A stretch of DNA of 64,000 bases from Tretioscincus oriximinensis (GCA_022410635.1 JAJVDF010000410.1:576617-640616); one strand, 5' to 3'; shown: positions 9,021 through 20,019, counted from the first letter of the stretch. Notes: generated by a model not told the origin, from the letters alone. Numbers and translations are program-made.

Positions 9021-11794
9021 CAAATAGAAATTATGCCCATGAGTGCTTGAGTGGAAGGTATATTTAAAAGGGTAGAGTATGTAGGTCAGAATGGGTTTTG
9101 GTTCCTACTGTCATCAAACTCCAATGGAATATGTTCCTTACAAAATTATAAAAGATGAGCCACAACTGTCATCAAGCTCCAGAAGATTGTTTGCATCAGA
9201 GGATTATGGAGGAGGATCCACTTCTGGGGCATTACGGAATAATGAGAACAAATCTATAGCTTGCTACTTTGTGTACACCTGATATTTTCCTCTTCCAGAA
9301 TGCTCATTGCGGGCAGGATTAAATTCTGCAACATATGACTGGACTATGGAAATTACCTCAGAATGTGGTTGGGAGGCAGAGTATGACATGAAAACTGTGA
9401 TCTTCAAAGATTCATCAACAATTTTCATGGACTGTTGGAGAAAAACTGAATTAATACAATTTTTGGCATGAAACAAGCCTTCAGGTCAAGGAGTTGTAAC
9501 TCTTCTACTTTCTTTTTGAACATATATATAAACTCTTTTTATTTAGGTATTAGAGAAAAACAAGCAAAAATAAAATAGAAATGGAAATATAAACATATGC
9601 AAAAAAGACTTCAAAGCAGCAACATGACCCTTAAAGCAACACAAGAATCCAGCATTAAAATTTGCTAGATAAATGAAAATTAAGCAAAGGTGTTGAAAAG
9701 CAAGCAGCTACATTAAGACATGATGATTGAAAGTTATAATTACTTACTTATTCTTAGTAGTTCAAAGAAAAATCTTAATTCCTGATTATTACTATTATTA
9801 TTCCTCTTCTTCTTCTCCTTCTTTCTCTCTCCTCCTTCTTCTTCCAGAAAAGTTTACATGTTGCATAAAGTACTGTGAATTGGCATAGCAATGATGAACA
9901 TCTCTATCGCCTATCTGTACATTTACTCATGGTTTATTTGAAATATAAGCATTTAGGCCGAGACTGAAATGTAAATGGATCCTTAATTACTGCAGCATAT
10001 GTCGATGTGAGAAGCATAGAATGATAGGCAAACCCATCTTAAAACACTGAAGAGCTCATTACTTAAGGCTTAAGCAATAAAGCCCTTTATCTAACTGTCT
10101 TCTTAAAGCTGATTTCTCAAAAACCTGTTGCTAAAGCACGGGTGGGAAAGCTAGATTTAATAGCCTAGCTACTGGCAAAATGCCCAACTATTTAAAACTA
10201 AGCTTCATTCATGTACAATTTATCTCATTCCCTCTGAGTCAGTCAAAGTCAAGAGTTACCAAAAGAATAATCTGAACCTTCAGCCAATGCTCAGACGCAT
10301 AGAATCAGAATATCCTACCATTATAAAATGATTGTCTTCCTCTCAACTTTAGTAGTTTTCAATCCTAACAACCTAGACCGGAAATACAAGCACTTGAATA
10401 TAACTGAAGCAGAAGAAACTCACAACATTCCTATTTGAATTTTTAGGTCAAAATATTGTTTGGCAAGAGTCAGGAAAAAATAAAAGCATGGAGAAACAAT
10501 TTTCATTGACCACATCTGACATAGATGCCACAGTCAGTGTTTGAAATTTTGATCATTTAGTTTGTTTTTTTTGCAAATGTTTCCCCTGAATCAAACGTTT
10601 GGGTATTTGGGTATCCAAAGGTTCGATAGAATCTAACCAGTCACCCATTTTAGAACATTATGTATGAGGCTGAACTATTCACATTCATTCCTCCATTTTT
10701 TTTAAATCTTGCTTTTGAACTAATTTGATCACAAATGTGAACAAACATGAATGATTCTTCATTAAACTGAACCAACAGATCTTCAGTTTGAAGGCAAACC
10801 AAATATTTTGGTTTAGTTTGCATATATTTCTAGTGGGAAATATTACTAAAAGTTGCCACAATTTAATTTTGCAATGAGCACCATATTTAGGCATCTCTTT
10901 CAACTCTAAAATCCATGACAGAAGTTCCAACTTGCACCATGTGGTAGGCCCTCTTTTATGTGCTCACCAACGGACACCTCAGGCATTTATTCTTTGGCAG
11001 GAACCCATCTCGGGAGGTGGAAACACGACTTGATACATAACTGAATTACATTGGATTGTTTGATTCATCTTAATTTGGAGATAAATATAATGATATTTCA
11101 GAGTAAAATCCATGACAACTAATTTTGATTTGAGATAGGGTATTCAAAGCATAGAGAACATTTCCCAGCATTAAAGTAATGTTTATCTAAGCCATATGTT
11201 TTATCTCCTAGAATTATAGTTATTAAGGTCATTAGATTCAACTCCTTTCTCAAGTCAGATGCTTTTCCAGCTTCTGTTTAAACACTTTTTGCACCTCCTG
11301 TAGCAACCTATTCGAATGGCTGATTGTCTCCTTTTTGAGATTGACCACATATAAGTAATTAATTCTAATGATTCTTCTAAACAGTTTTTTTTTCAGTTCT
11401 GACATTTTCTTTGTGACTGCACTGAAACCTGTTGTGTGCTGGTCCAACACACATTTATGATTCATTGTCAGCCCTGAAGAATTTGGGGGGGGGGGATATG
11501 ACTCCTCCCCCCCCCACTTTAGTCCATTTCATCAAAATTAAAGATGTATTAAAAGTATGTGGTAACACTGTGGTAAAGAACTAATTAGAACCTATCCTCA
11601 GCTACTAAGTGAACAAAATAAACAGAGAGAAATACATTTCCTGGAACTATTCTGCTCGGAGAAATAGCAACATTGAATTAGAATCCAGATATTCGTTATT
11701 ATCAGCATGAATCTTCTCATATCTGGTTAAATTAGAAGCGAAGCTTTTCCCCTATGGTTTGCTCCAAACATCTGGTATTCAGAAACTAACAGAA
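9021..11794. other. Gene-free AT-rich DNA with simple repeats
   Basis: It holds a (TTA)n/(TTC)n tract at about 9785-9843 and a G11 run at 11485-11495 opposite a C9 run at 11507-11515. I recognise no gene or interspersed repeat with confidence. Confidence 0.55.
11485..11515. repeat. G11/C9 inverted homopolymer pair
   Basis: Eleven Gs and nine Cs are separated by 11 bp, so one strand can fold into an all-GC hairpin. It may be replication-slippage prone. No function is claimed. Confidence 0.6.
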
Positions 11795-11873
11795 ATATAC
11801 TGCTCAAAACAATTAAGGGAACACTTTAACATAACATGTTATGTTAAAATGTTCCCTTGTTTTGAGCAGTATA
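11795..11873. mobile_element. Minimal Tc1-type MITE (two ends only)
   Basis: About 79 bp made almost wholly of two inverted ends: ATATACTGCTCAAAACA and AAGGGAACACTTTAACATAA, against their inverse. The right arm lacks three bases (ATT) present in the left. The outermost bases are TA-rich, consistent with TA target duplication. The end sequence is of the Tc1/mariner type. No internal sequence is left. Confidence 0.75.
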
Positions 11874-12374
11874 TTATATTCATGCCATTATTAATTGCCA
11901 CTGAGAAAGAGTAAAATGTTATATGGTATGGAAAAAAAAGTTCCCATTTAATATTAGTCTTTTAAACAACTTTTATATGTTTCAACTTCCAGTATTCAGA
12001 ACTAATTGAAATGCTCTGTTTTGACATGTTTTAATCGCAGCTTTCAAACATATTTTACTCCCAGCTGTATTAGTATAACCTTCTACCTTGTTCTCCCATC
12101 AATAACTTTGTATTGACCAAAATGAAGGTAATTGTTCATAATGCCTTGAAATTTAAAAATGCTTAATTTTCCATAAGATTTGTTTATGTATTTGTTTTGA
12201 GCAGAAATATCAACAAACAGGATATCCATCAGAATACAGAGACACATAAGGCAGCTGGATCAGCCTAAAGTCTAAGCATCTTCATGGATGCATAACGCTT
12301 GCTAACTTTGAAAAGAACGGAAGACTAGGGGCAGTGAAATAAAATGGAAACCAGCAGAGGCACTTTATGGCAAC
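11874..12374. other. Gene-free DNA upstream of a CR1 fragment
   Basis: AT-rich with no open frame of note. The last 50-130 bp may be older CR1 sequence too decayed to call. Confidence 0.45.
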
Positions 12375-12830
12375 TCTGTAACTGAGCAAGAAAAAGATGT
12401 TGGGGTGTTGGTGGACAATTCAATGAAGATGTCAACCCAGTGTGAAGTAGCAGCAAAAAAGGCCAATTCTATGTTGGGGATAATTAGGAAAGGAATCGAA
12501 AACAAGTCAGCAAATGTTGTTTTGCGTCTTTATAAATCTGTGGTGAGGCCACATTTGGAATTTTGTGTTCAGTTCTGGTCACCACATCTCAAGAGGGACA
12601 TTGTGGAATTAAAGAAGATGCAGAAAATGGCAACAAGAATGATCAAGAATCTGGAGCACTTCCCTTATGAAGTCAGGCTGCAACATCTGGGCCTCTTCAG
12701 CCTCAAAAGGCGATGTTTGAGAGGTGGTCTGATTGAAGTGTACAAAATTATGCATGGGATAGATAGGGTGAAAAGAGGAAAAATGTTTTCTCCATCACAT
12801 AACACAAGGACCACGCCCCCCTCGCCGCCG
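12375..12830 (+). pseudogene. CR1 LINE ORF2 fragment, C-terminal reverse-transcriptase region
   Basis: An open frame without stops encodes the C-terminal part of the CR1 polymerase protein. The motifs in order are KDVGVLVD, STQCEVAAKKAN, LYKSVVRPHLEFCVQFWSPH, ATRMIKNLEHFPYEVRLQHL, SLKRRCLRGGLIEVYKIM and SHNTRT. This is the classic CR1 thumb and connection region. The catalytic YxDD core lies upstream in a full element and is absent. CR1 similarity stops abruptly at about 12820, where GC-rich palindromic DNA begins, so the open frame to 12863 is a chance read-through. Confidence 0.88.
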
Positions 12831-13052
12831 GCTAACGCAGCAGTACCGGCACCTTTTATTTAGACGGGGGGTGGAGTTAGCGGGGGGGCGGCAGCAGCAG
12901 CAGCAGCGGCGGGGGTGGCCGCCGCCGCCACTCATTCCCGCGGCCACCCCCGCCGCTGCTGCTGCTCCCGCCCCCCGCTAACTCCGCCCCCCCATCTAAA
13001 TAAAAGGTGCCGGAACTGTGTTCCGGTGCATTCCCCCACAAAAAAAGCCCTG
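12821..13052. mobile_element. GC-rich palindromic MITE, left end truncated
   Basis: A near-perfect hairpin with arms 12846-12922 and 12940-13013 (about 75 bp each) and a 17-bp loop. The arms contain CCGGCACCTTTTATTTAGA, G-rich runs, a (CAG)n/(CTG)n stretch and GGCGGGGGTGGCCGC. The right side continues into GGTGCATTCCCCCACA, A7 and GCCCTG, which looks like a transposon terminus ending at 13052. The matching left terminus is mostly missing. G+C content is far above the surroundings. The class is probably a hAT-like or other non-autonomous DNA element, and the family is uncertain. Confidence 0.6.
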
Positions 13053-14431
13053 GTTGAACCTTGTATTAGCCTCCACTGTCATTGAAGGTCTCACTTGATT
13101 TTTATATCTAGGTCATGATTAAAGTTTAAATATTTATTTTTAAAGAATATATCAATGCAGATAAACAAAAGCGTCAATCTTCTGAAGCTGGCAAATGGCT
13201 ATTGCCATTTTCATTCACTCCTGCCATCATCATGCAAAATGAAAGCAACAAAAAGGTGACAAGGATACGTGTTTGCTATGCTTTTTTATTAGTTCCATCC
13301 TTCACCTTTCAAAATGGTCTATCCTGTCCTAGTTCCAGTTATCAACTCTGTAGGCTAGATCCTTGGAGTTAGTGTTGGGACCTCTGAAGGACAGAAGTTT
13401 TTATTGTTGCCTGCTCTTTGAAGTCTCCATGTTGCTTCCAGCATCCCATGGGCCCATTAATTGACTGGTAGATTTCAAGATCTACCCTCCAAGGCTTGGG
13501 TGTAATTTTAGACACCCTATCTCACTTCCCGCACCTAAAAAATAAAAACATTATAGATCTTATACTAGAAATGAATGGATGTGGAAAATCTTCATTGAGC
13601 TGTTATTTCATTATGTTAAAGCACCGAAACGTATTTATGCCTTGAATATTTTAACTGAAGGCTAAAATATATATTTTCTATATTTCGCTTGGTGATTTTG
13701 CAAGATGCTTTAGGTCCAGTGTGAAAATGCAAGGCTGCATTCTGCCATTCTGTCAGCACTTGACAAAAATGATTTTCTGTTCACATGACACACTCTGCTG
13801 TCATAGATTTTGTTTACTGGTTAGCAAGAAGAAAGACAGTACTTCCTACCAAATGGTACTGGATAATTTGTTGTCAATCTCAGATTTCTTTGCATCTTAC
13901 CCTCACTGTTTCTTACCAAAACTATCGATACATAAATCTATAAAGCAGCGATAAGAGGTGGATGGAGTTTGTTTTAGTATAATGGCACAAAAAGTGAATT
14001 GATTAATAGAAACTATTGGAATAAACTAATTGAATACATTGAGGAATGAGGCAATCAATCAGCCTGAGAAAAAATTTGCAGAGAGATATTTCCTTTGATG
14101 AATTAAATAATTGTAAATATTCCTATTGACTATATAATAATAGTAAAATATCATTTGGCATGGGGGGATGATTTTATGTTTGATATTTTGTCTTTTTGCT
14201 TTTGTATGTGGGTATGTATGTTGTGTATAAATAAAATATTTTTTAAAAAACCCATAAACCTATAAAATGGTTTGCTACCATTTTTTTTCCTGGTAAATTA
14301 ATAGTATGGTATATTATATCTAAAACCAGAAATCTGCTTATTTATGCAACAACATGATGTGCCGAATCAAAAGCAACACAAATTCACCATGTATGTGAAT
14401 TATTAATCCTCTCTGGACCGAGCTTTAAAAT
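13053..14431. other. Gene-free AT-rich DNA
   Basis: No recognisable gene. A stretch at about 14200-14252 ending in AAATAAAATATT and an A-run may be the tail of an old retroelement. Open frames such as 13721-13954 resemble nothing known. Confidence 0.5.
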
Positions 14432-14727
14432 TGTGAGTGGCTCAGTCCCTAAGGAGACAGACTCTCATCTGGGAGATCAGCTGTGAAGCCCTATGTTGGA
14501 CATGGGGAATGATGAGCACCTTCTACTAGCCTGTAGCTTGAGCCAATCCAGCTATTCGAAAATAAGAATTGCAGGAAAATGCAACTAGATAAATGGGAAC
14601 CAGCACAGCTTAGTGGGGAAGGTACAATGTAAGGCTTCCAGCAAAAAATAACTTTGTAAGTTGCATTGAGTTCATTTGGGTGAGAAAAGCAGGGTATAAA
14701 AACTCAGTTCTTTCTTCTTTTTCTTGG
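14432..14727 (+). mobile_element. tRNA-derived SINE with T-rich tail
   Basis: It starts with a tRNA-like head (GTGAGTGGCTCAGTC, then CTGGGAGATCAG and GTGAAGCCC). It has the same 3' segment as the copy at 8701 (GAAAAGCAGGGTATAAAAAC, then CAGTTC) and ends in TTCTTTCTTC. It is diverged from the other copies and inactive. Confidence 0.7.
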
Positions 14728-16287
14728 ACTAGGGCCACTGAGGAAGACATTGGGAAGATGAAGCTTGAATCTTATGTTCCTTGGATATATATGACTAATT
14801 ATGGGGGATTTCATTTACACTTGCTTTGGATTTTGAACATTTCAGTGGATTTTTATAAATCTTTTATGCAATTTTAGATATTAAAATGATATATTTGAAC
14901 ATCCTTATTGATTTTACACATTATTTTAAATTTTGAATTAGCCACAATTTAGGCTTCCTGCTACCAATGAAAAGATTGTTTTTTCTATTCTTCCAGGACA
15001 GTTGTTTCCAAAAAGCCCTTTACAAAGGGTACTTCCAGCAATACCTCTGGTGGAATCTTCTGGAACTCCACTAAAATGTATCACCATGCGCCCACCAATC
15101 TACTGGTAGGACTGGATATTGAAGTCTACCAATAAAGCAGTCTTGGGTGAAAATTTGAGCACCCTATCCTGCTCTATACTTTATTCTAGTATTCCAGGAG
15201 CATTGAGGTCTGAACTCTCCTACTGTGCAGAAGGCAGACCCTTTAGACCGGTGCAAGAAGTTAAGACCTTCAGTGTGTTTCAACAAATATATTGGGAGTT
15301 TGCAGCCTTATATGTAGGCTGTGGAGAGAAGTTAGTGCTGTTTGAATGCAAATATAAATTTACAAATAGATAAATGGGTACTGCTATCTTCTTCTTCTTC
15401 TTCTTCTTCTATTATTGAAAATAATTTATTAGTAAAAAAAACAAATCCTGAGAAGATTAAGGATAATATTGTTTTCCTAAAGGTAAAATTGCAAACTAAA
15501 AAGTAAAGCAGGAAGTCAATTCTGAGATTCTCGGATGTACAGAAGTCTTTGGGGAATTCTATTTTTTCACTTCTTGAAACAACAAAATGGATTTCCATGA
15601 AAAAACTAAATGTTTTGTTTTATTTCCTTCACCTTTTTCTCTGAGATTTTTATAGAACACTTATTTCTGTTTCTCAGTATATTTTATTAATGTGTACTAT
15701 ACATTGCAGCATAATAAACTCTGATGGCACCAACCAGTAACGTATCTTAAAAGGAATTTGAAGAATGGTCTCAAGTTAAATTTAAAATTTTTTCCTGCAA
15801 ATCATTCCCACTGGAAATGTATTATTAAGCTGTAATTTGATATGACTGTTAAAAATCTAGTCCTTTCTTCTGAGACAAGAGGAAAAATATTTTCTTTGGA
15901 ATCATATGCAAGAAAAAAGCATCAGGTAGTCTTTGAGACTGTAAAAACAAGTGAGATTCATTTTCAGTTGAGCCTTTTGACTGAACTCTATATGTACCAT
16001 CATTTGTCAAATGCACTTCTCTACAGTACTACACACTTAAAAATAACAAATGTTCATATTAATGAAATCACCACATCATATTAGATTTGCTGTATCATGA
16101 GATGGTGCCTCTCTGATAGTCTGTGGCAGTCCAGCATTCATTCTTCCCCATTGGGACCAGAAATAATGTATTCATACATAAATTCTATATTTTAGTTACC
16201 GTTATTTAATTTAAAGATATCTCTATCTTAAGTGGGCTCCTCTATACAGTCAAGAGATTTCCTACTACTGTTTGTATTTTCAGAAGC
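14728..16287. other. Gene-free AT-rich DNA with a (CTT)n tract
   Basis: A (TTC)n microsatellite lies at about 15387-15410, perhaps the tail of a lost SINE. Open frames at 15119-15373, 15332-15598 and 15842-16084 have no recognisable features. Confidence 0.5.
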
Positions 16288-16640
16288 AGTATTTATTTAT
16301 TTATACCTCGCTCCATACCTGAAGTGGCCAACAATAAAAACAGTACAAAATTAACATTTTAAAACAATAGCAAATAATATCTGAAGGTGGAAAGAAAAAC
16401 AGCATTTCTTTAACCAAAGGCCAGGTTGAAAAGATGCATCTTCAGAGATCTTCTAAAATATTTGTAAAGCTGATTGTGTAGGCCAATCTGCAGTATAATC
16501 CCTTCCAGAATGTGCAGCAATTCCTTCCAATCCTGAACGGGAAACTGAACCTCCACACTCCAAAATGCCACAAAAGAAGAGTGCCACAAAAAGAGGCATT
16601 TCCCCATCTGCCAGAAACAGAGTCAAAATCCTCCAGAAGC
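16288..16640 (-). mobile_element. Old L2-type LINE fragment
   Basis: In reverse orientation: (ATTT)n at 16291-16304, then TATACCTCGCTCCATACCTG and GGCCAACAATAAAAACA, the same layout as the tails at 38693 and 60215. The following 250 bp continue the same kind of 3' region, heavily decayed. Confidence 0.6.
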
Positions 16641-16849
16641 AAAGATTAGAGATGTGTTTTTGCTTTGAATAAAATCTAACATGATTTGTTTGCTTGTATG
16701 CAAGAAGGATTCACCATAGTAAACCAAATTTAATTAGGTCACTCCCAGGCTGCAATCACATAGCAGAATAAACCAAATTTTAAATCAAATCTGGAGTATT
16801 GCTTCCTTCTTATACAGTATGCTGACTAGATGACCCTTTTTTGGAGTGG
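16641..16849. other. Gene-free spacer
   Basis: AT-rich with no signature recognised. Confidence 0.4.
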
Positions 16850-17192
16850 GGATTTGGTTTGAGGGTTTCTATCCCACCTTCGGGGGGGGGGGGGAGGATT
16901 TCCCCAAGTTTTTGCTGAGAATTTTTTTAAAAAACTGCACCACCACTAGGGGGTCTGGAACTGCAGCAAGCTCCTGAAGGCACACTCTCCTCAGTAAAAA
17001 AAAAATTCAATTTCTCAGTTTGAAAAATTCTTGCACGCTTCAAAATTTTCTCACATGCTTCACAGATTTCTCAGGTGAGGATTTCAAAGGTGTATGCATG
17101 TTGGTGGGTGATTTGCATATTCATGAATATGCAAATTAGCATGAATATTAATTGTCCCAATTTGGGCCTCAGAAAATCTGGTCAGTCTACTA
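16850..17192 (-). repeat. Unclassified repeat ending in TAGACTGACCAGATT
   Basis: The reverse-strand end AGTAGACTGACCAGATTTTC near 17175-17192 resembles the start of the block at 47515 (AGTAGTCTGACCAGATTACC). Inside are a G12 run (about 16880-16892), the text GCACCACCACTAGGGGGTCT, and several TTCTCA-rich segments. It looks like an interspersed repeat of unknown class. Confidence 0.4.
17111..17136. repeat. 26-bp perfect palindrome with two octamer motifs
   Basis: ATTTGCATATTCATGAATAT followed by GCAAAT is identical to its reverse complement over 26 bp. It contains the POU-factor octamer ATTTGCAT on both strands. This is a direct sequence observation, and a regulatory role is only a possibility. 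Confidence 0.7.
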
Positions 17193-17321
17193 TACAGCTG
17201 GGTAGTACTGCAAGGACTGTGGTATAAATGTGGGGATTTATATCTGTCTAGACATTTGCCTTTAAACATAGTGACCAGCCAGGAATTTAAATAACTGGAA
17301 GTAGTGATTTCTGCTATACAT
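17193..17321. other. Short non-coding spacer
   Basis: Nothing recognised. Confidence 0.4.
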
Positions 17322-17390
17322 GCATGCACTGATGCCATTTTTGTGCTCCACACATGTATACTGACTGCTCACATGATGATGCCTACTAGT
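17322..17390 (+). repeat. Copy 1 of the GTGCTCCA...GCCTACTAGT repeat
   Basis: About 69 bp from GCATGCACTG through TGTGCTCCACACATGTAT to GCCTACTAGT. It recurs directly at 18045-18113 and inverted at 18266-18349. Confidence 0.65.
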
Positions 17391-18044
17391 GGAGACATCT
17401 ATACTGACCTTCATCTCCTCCTTCTGCTATAGCTATAAAGCACCGCATTGTTCTTTTATTTTAGGGCTGTGGTGGGACTGCGTCAGATGCTTGTGGCAAT
17501 CTCAGCACAGCCCCAGAATAAAAACTATTAGAAACAGAACATACAGATGCAGCCTCTGTTTGTGTTTGTTGTACTGTACTCTTTGTAACAGTAGTTGGTT
17601 CAGTTCACATGCAAACTATGAAAATTCCAACCAACTGAAGCAGGTATGCACATTTTTAATGAGGCACAGCCACAATATTTGCAAATGTTGAAGATGAGTC
17701 TTCTTCAGTTATGGTTCATTTGAAGACAGTGCCCTAAGTGCTTTCTGGGAGAATCCCAAGGGCTATAAAATTCTCACATCCGTTTTTGTCCTATATTAAT
17801 ATCCCTCTTTTTCCTTTGGCTGCTTCCTAGGCAATCATTTTTTAATGCTGCAATTCCTTCTTTTGAAATTTGTTTTTCAGATCACACTCTGGCTTAGAGC
17901 AACACCTCCCACACATTAGTAATCTTCTCTAAAGGGTGCAAACTATAGTAGTGATATAGCTGGGATTCTCACACCTTGTAAAATTATTTGCTATGTCTTA
18001 TTAATATATAAAGTTAATATTTAAATGCATTTCTTTTGAAAATT
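17391..18044. other. Gene-free DNA between two copies of a local repeat
   Basis: A 100-codon open frame at 17389-17691 is Cys-rich by chance and resembles no known protein. Confidence 0.45.
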
Positions 18045-18349
18045 GCATGCACTGCTGCCATTTCCGTGCTCCATACATGTACGCTAACAGCACTCATGTT
18101 GATGCCTACTAGTACCTACAAGAAAGGTAGATGATGCCTACTACCTTTCTAGTAACTCATATATATCCACACAAAAGTAGTTCTTTCCATATGGAAGGCA
18201 AAAAACTTTATTTACAACATTCACAGTTTGCAAGAGAGAAAATAACAAAGCATTTGTGACACTCTAGTAGGCATCATCTACCTTTCTTGTAGACACTACT
18301 AGGCATCAACTTGAGTGCTGTCAGCATACATGTATGGAGCACAAAAATG
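18045..18349. repeat. Inverted repeat with ~84-bp arms
   Basis: Arm 18059-18142 is the inverse of 18266-18349, with about 10 percent mismatch. Shared words are GTGCTCCATACATGTA, ACAGCACTCA, GTTGATGCCTA, and CTACAAGAAAGGTAGATGAT followed by GCCTACTA. A second short inverted pair, 18142-18165 against 18594-18617 (TACCTTTCTAGTAACTCATA), lies outside in an order that does not nest with the first. It could be a fold-back element or two inverted insertions later broken by the mariner MITE. Confidence 0.65.
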
Positions 18350-18370
18350 TATGGAGCACGAATATATATA

Positions 18371-18593
18371 CAGGGTGCTTCAAAAAATGTATACACACTG
18401 TGAATTTCCATAGAAAATTTATTTACTGTTCTACTGTTCTACAAAGTTAAATTTCAGGAAATTAGAAAGCTTAAAGTCCAATGTAAATAAAACGTAATAA
18501 CAAATATTAATACTGTTCAAATTAGCCTCGTAGAGCGGGAAATCCTGAAATTTAAAGTTCAAAGTGTATATACATTTTTTTTGTAGTACCCTG
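18371..18593. mobile_element. Mariner-like MITE, 223 bp
   Basis: It begins CAGGGTGCTTCAAAAAATGT, then ATACACACT. It ends with the inverse, AGTGTATATACAT, T-run, GTAGTACCCTG. Both sides abut TA (18369-18370 and 18594-18595), the target duplication of Tc1/mariner elements. The interior also folds: TTTCAGGAAATT near the left matches AAATCCTGAAA near the right. There is no transposase, so it is non-autonomous. Confidence 0.8.
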
Positions 18594-18617
18594 TATATAT
18601 GAGTTACTAGAAAGGTA

Positions 18618-19380
18618 TTTACTAGCAATCAAGAATCAATGTTATAAAGTTAAAAGGAATGCATGAGACATATCAAGAACAGCATGTTTTATGTGAATAT
18701 TTTTAAAAATATATTATGAAATGTATTATTTTAATCTTGTAACTGGAATCAGTTATTTCCCCACATCACTTCTGAACTTTGTAAAGTTTACTTTTGAGTA
18801 GATGGGTATACAAATCTGCTGTCACAAGGATCCTGCAAAGCTACATGATGGGAAAATATTTTGAACAGATTTTTTTATATCGTGTCAGTAAGAATCAAGG
18901 TGACCTCAAATTGAAAGATTGTAGGTGTTGTTTCCTGCCCTTCTTTCTCTTGCTCTTCTATTGATGTGTTAAATTGAGGACTGTATGTTAGGAAGGAGTG
19001 TGAACACTTGATTCAGAGCTGTAAGATCTTTTCTCAATCACGGTATAGGTGACAAGCTGGTACTTGATGTGATTAAGAGAACTACAGTGGTTTAAGAAAA
19101 TAAAACTTGCCAGAAAGCTCAGGAAAAGCAGATTTCTATCATGAGCAAAACAAGGACGAGAAGACTGTGTGATCTAATTAAAGTAAGTCATCTTGTTGTT
19201 CATCTCTGTATCAATGATGAAGCATAAAGAAACAAAATGCCTTTTAAACTGTGGAAGAAGAAGTTATACTAATGACTTTTAGAGAAGGATGTTACAAAAC
19301 GTAATAAAAACAAATACTTATTTCAATTTCAGCTGGGAAAAATAAAGCTAAATAACTATAAAGCACTGTCATACATAATG
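18618..19380. other. Gene-free AT-rich DNA
   Basis: Nothing recognised. Confidence 0.5.
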
Positions 19381-19409
19381 CTGGCGCGCACACCATTCAC
19401 CAATTTTTT

Positions 19410-19510
19410 GACATCACTTCCGGGGGTTGGAACAGGAAGTGACATCACTTCTGTGTGGGACAAGGAGCGTAATCACTTTCCCAGGTGTGAGACAGGAAGT
19501 GACATCACTT
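19410..19510 (+). repeat. 30-bp minisatellite, about 3.3 units
   Basis: Units at 19410-19440, 19441-19470, 19471-19500 and a partial from 19501 share the frame GACATCACTT ... ACAGGAAGT, with diverged interiors. Confidence 0.7.
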
Positions 19511-19622
19511 TTGTCCTTCTTTCCGTCCTTCCTGCTCCTTCCTTCGATCCTTCTTTCTTTCCTTCTTTTCTTCCTTCCGTCCTTCCCCCTTTCTTCCACT
19601 CTTTCCCCCATTATTTTTCCCA
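19511..19622. repeat. Pyrimidine tract rich in CCTT
   Basis: About 110 bp of almost pure C/T on the plus strand, made of irregular CCTTCC and TTCTTTC units. It creates long low-complexity frames on both strands that are not genes. Confidence 0.75.
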
Positions 19623-19751
19623 ATTCCTGAATCTCGGTGTAAATTGAACAAGTGTATTTATAACATAATACTAAATGACACACCTAACATGGTTTTCAAT
19701 TGTGCTTCTTTAAAAAAAAAGGAAAAACAAGTAAATATATCTGCTAGTGAC

Positions 19752-19880
19752 GATGGTGCAGAAAAGGGCAACTAGAATGGTCAGGGGACTGGAGAACCTC
19801 CCTTATGAAATCCATCTGCAACATTTGGGCTTCTTCAGTTTCAAAAGGTGGTGTTCGAGGGGTAGTCTGAAGGTCTTGGA
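19752..19880 (+). pseudogene. CR1 LINE ORF2 scrap
   Basis: About 43 codons read VQKRATRMVRGLENLPYEIH, then LQHLGFFSF and RGSL, the same CR1 C-terminal region as at 12600-12720. Both sides are lost. Similarity ends just before a pair of 38-bp direct repeats. Confidence 0.8.
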
Positions 19881-19895
19881 AAGTTCTTAAAGACT

Positions 19896-20001
19896 GAAAA
19901 GCAGGCTGAAATGCAACTGAGAACGATACTGCCAGAAACAGAGATGCTGCCCAAAGCAGCACAGAAAAGCAGGCAGAAATGCAACTGAGAACCATTCTGC
20001 C
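19896..20001 (+). repeat. Two 38-bp direct repeats
   Basis: 19896-19933 and 19964-20001 are the same 38 bp with about three mismatches (GAAAAGCAGGCTGAAATGCA onward), separated by 30 bp. Confidence 0.75.
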
Positions 20002-20019
20002 ACTAGAAAAACTAGAACT

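Noticed and set aside
8361..11873. A 3.5-kb Tc1 transposon bounded by the ends at 8361 and 11873
   Set aside because: The right end already pairs with its own left end at 11795, there is no transposase in between, and a SINE plus ordinary DNA fill the interval.
12405..12863. One 152-codon gene continuing into the GC-rich block
   Set aside because: Only the part to about 12820 is CR1-like. The rest is read-through into palindromic non-coding DNA.
12821..13052. CpG island or promoter of a host gene
   Set aside because: The GC richness is entirely contained in a hairpin with transposon-like terminus, and no exon is seen nearby.
19378..19683. Overlapping open frames on both strands over the CCTT tract, up to 89 codons
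   Set aside because: Low-complexity sequence without stops in several frames. The predicted proteins are strings of Ser, Pro, Phe or Lys, Arg, Glu.
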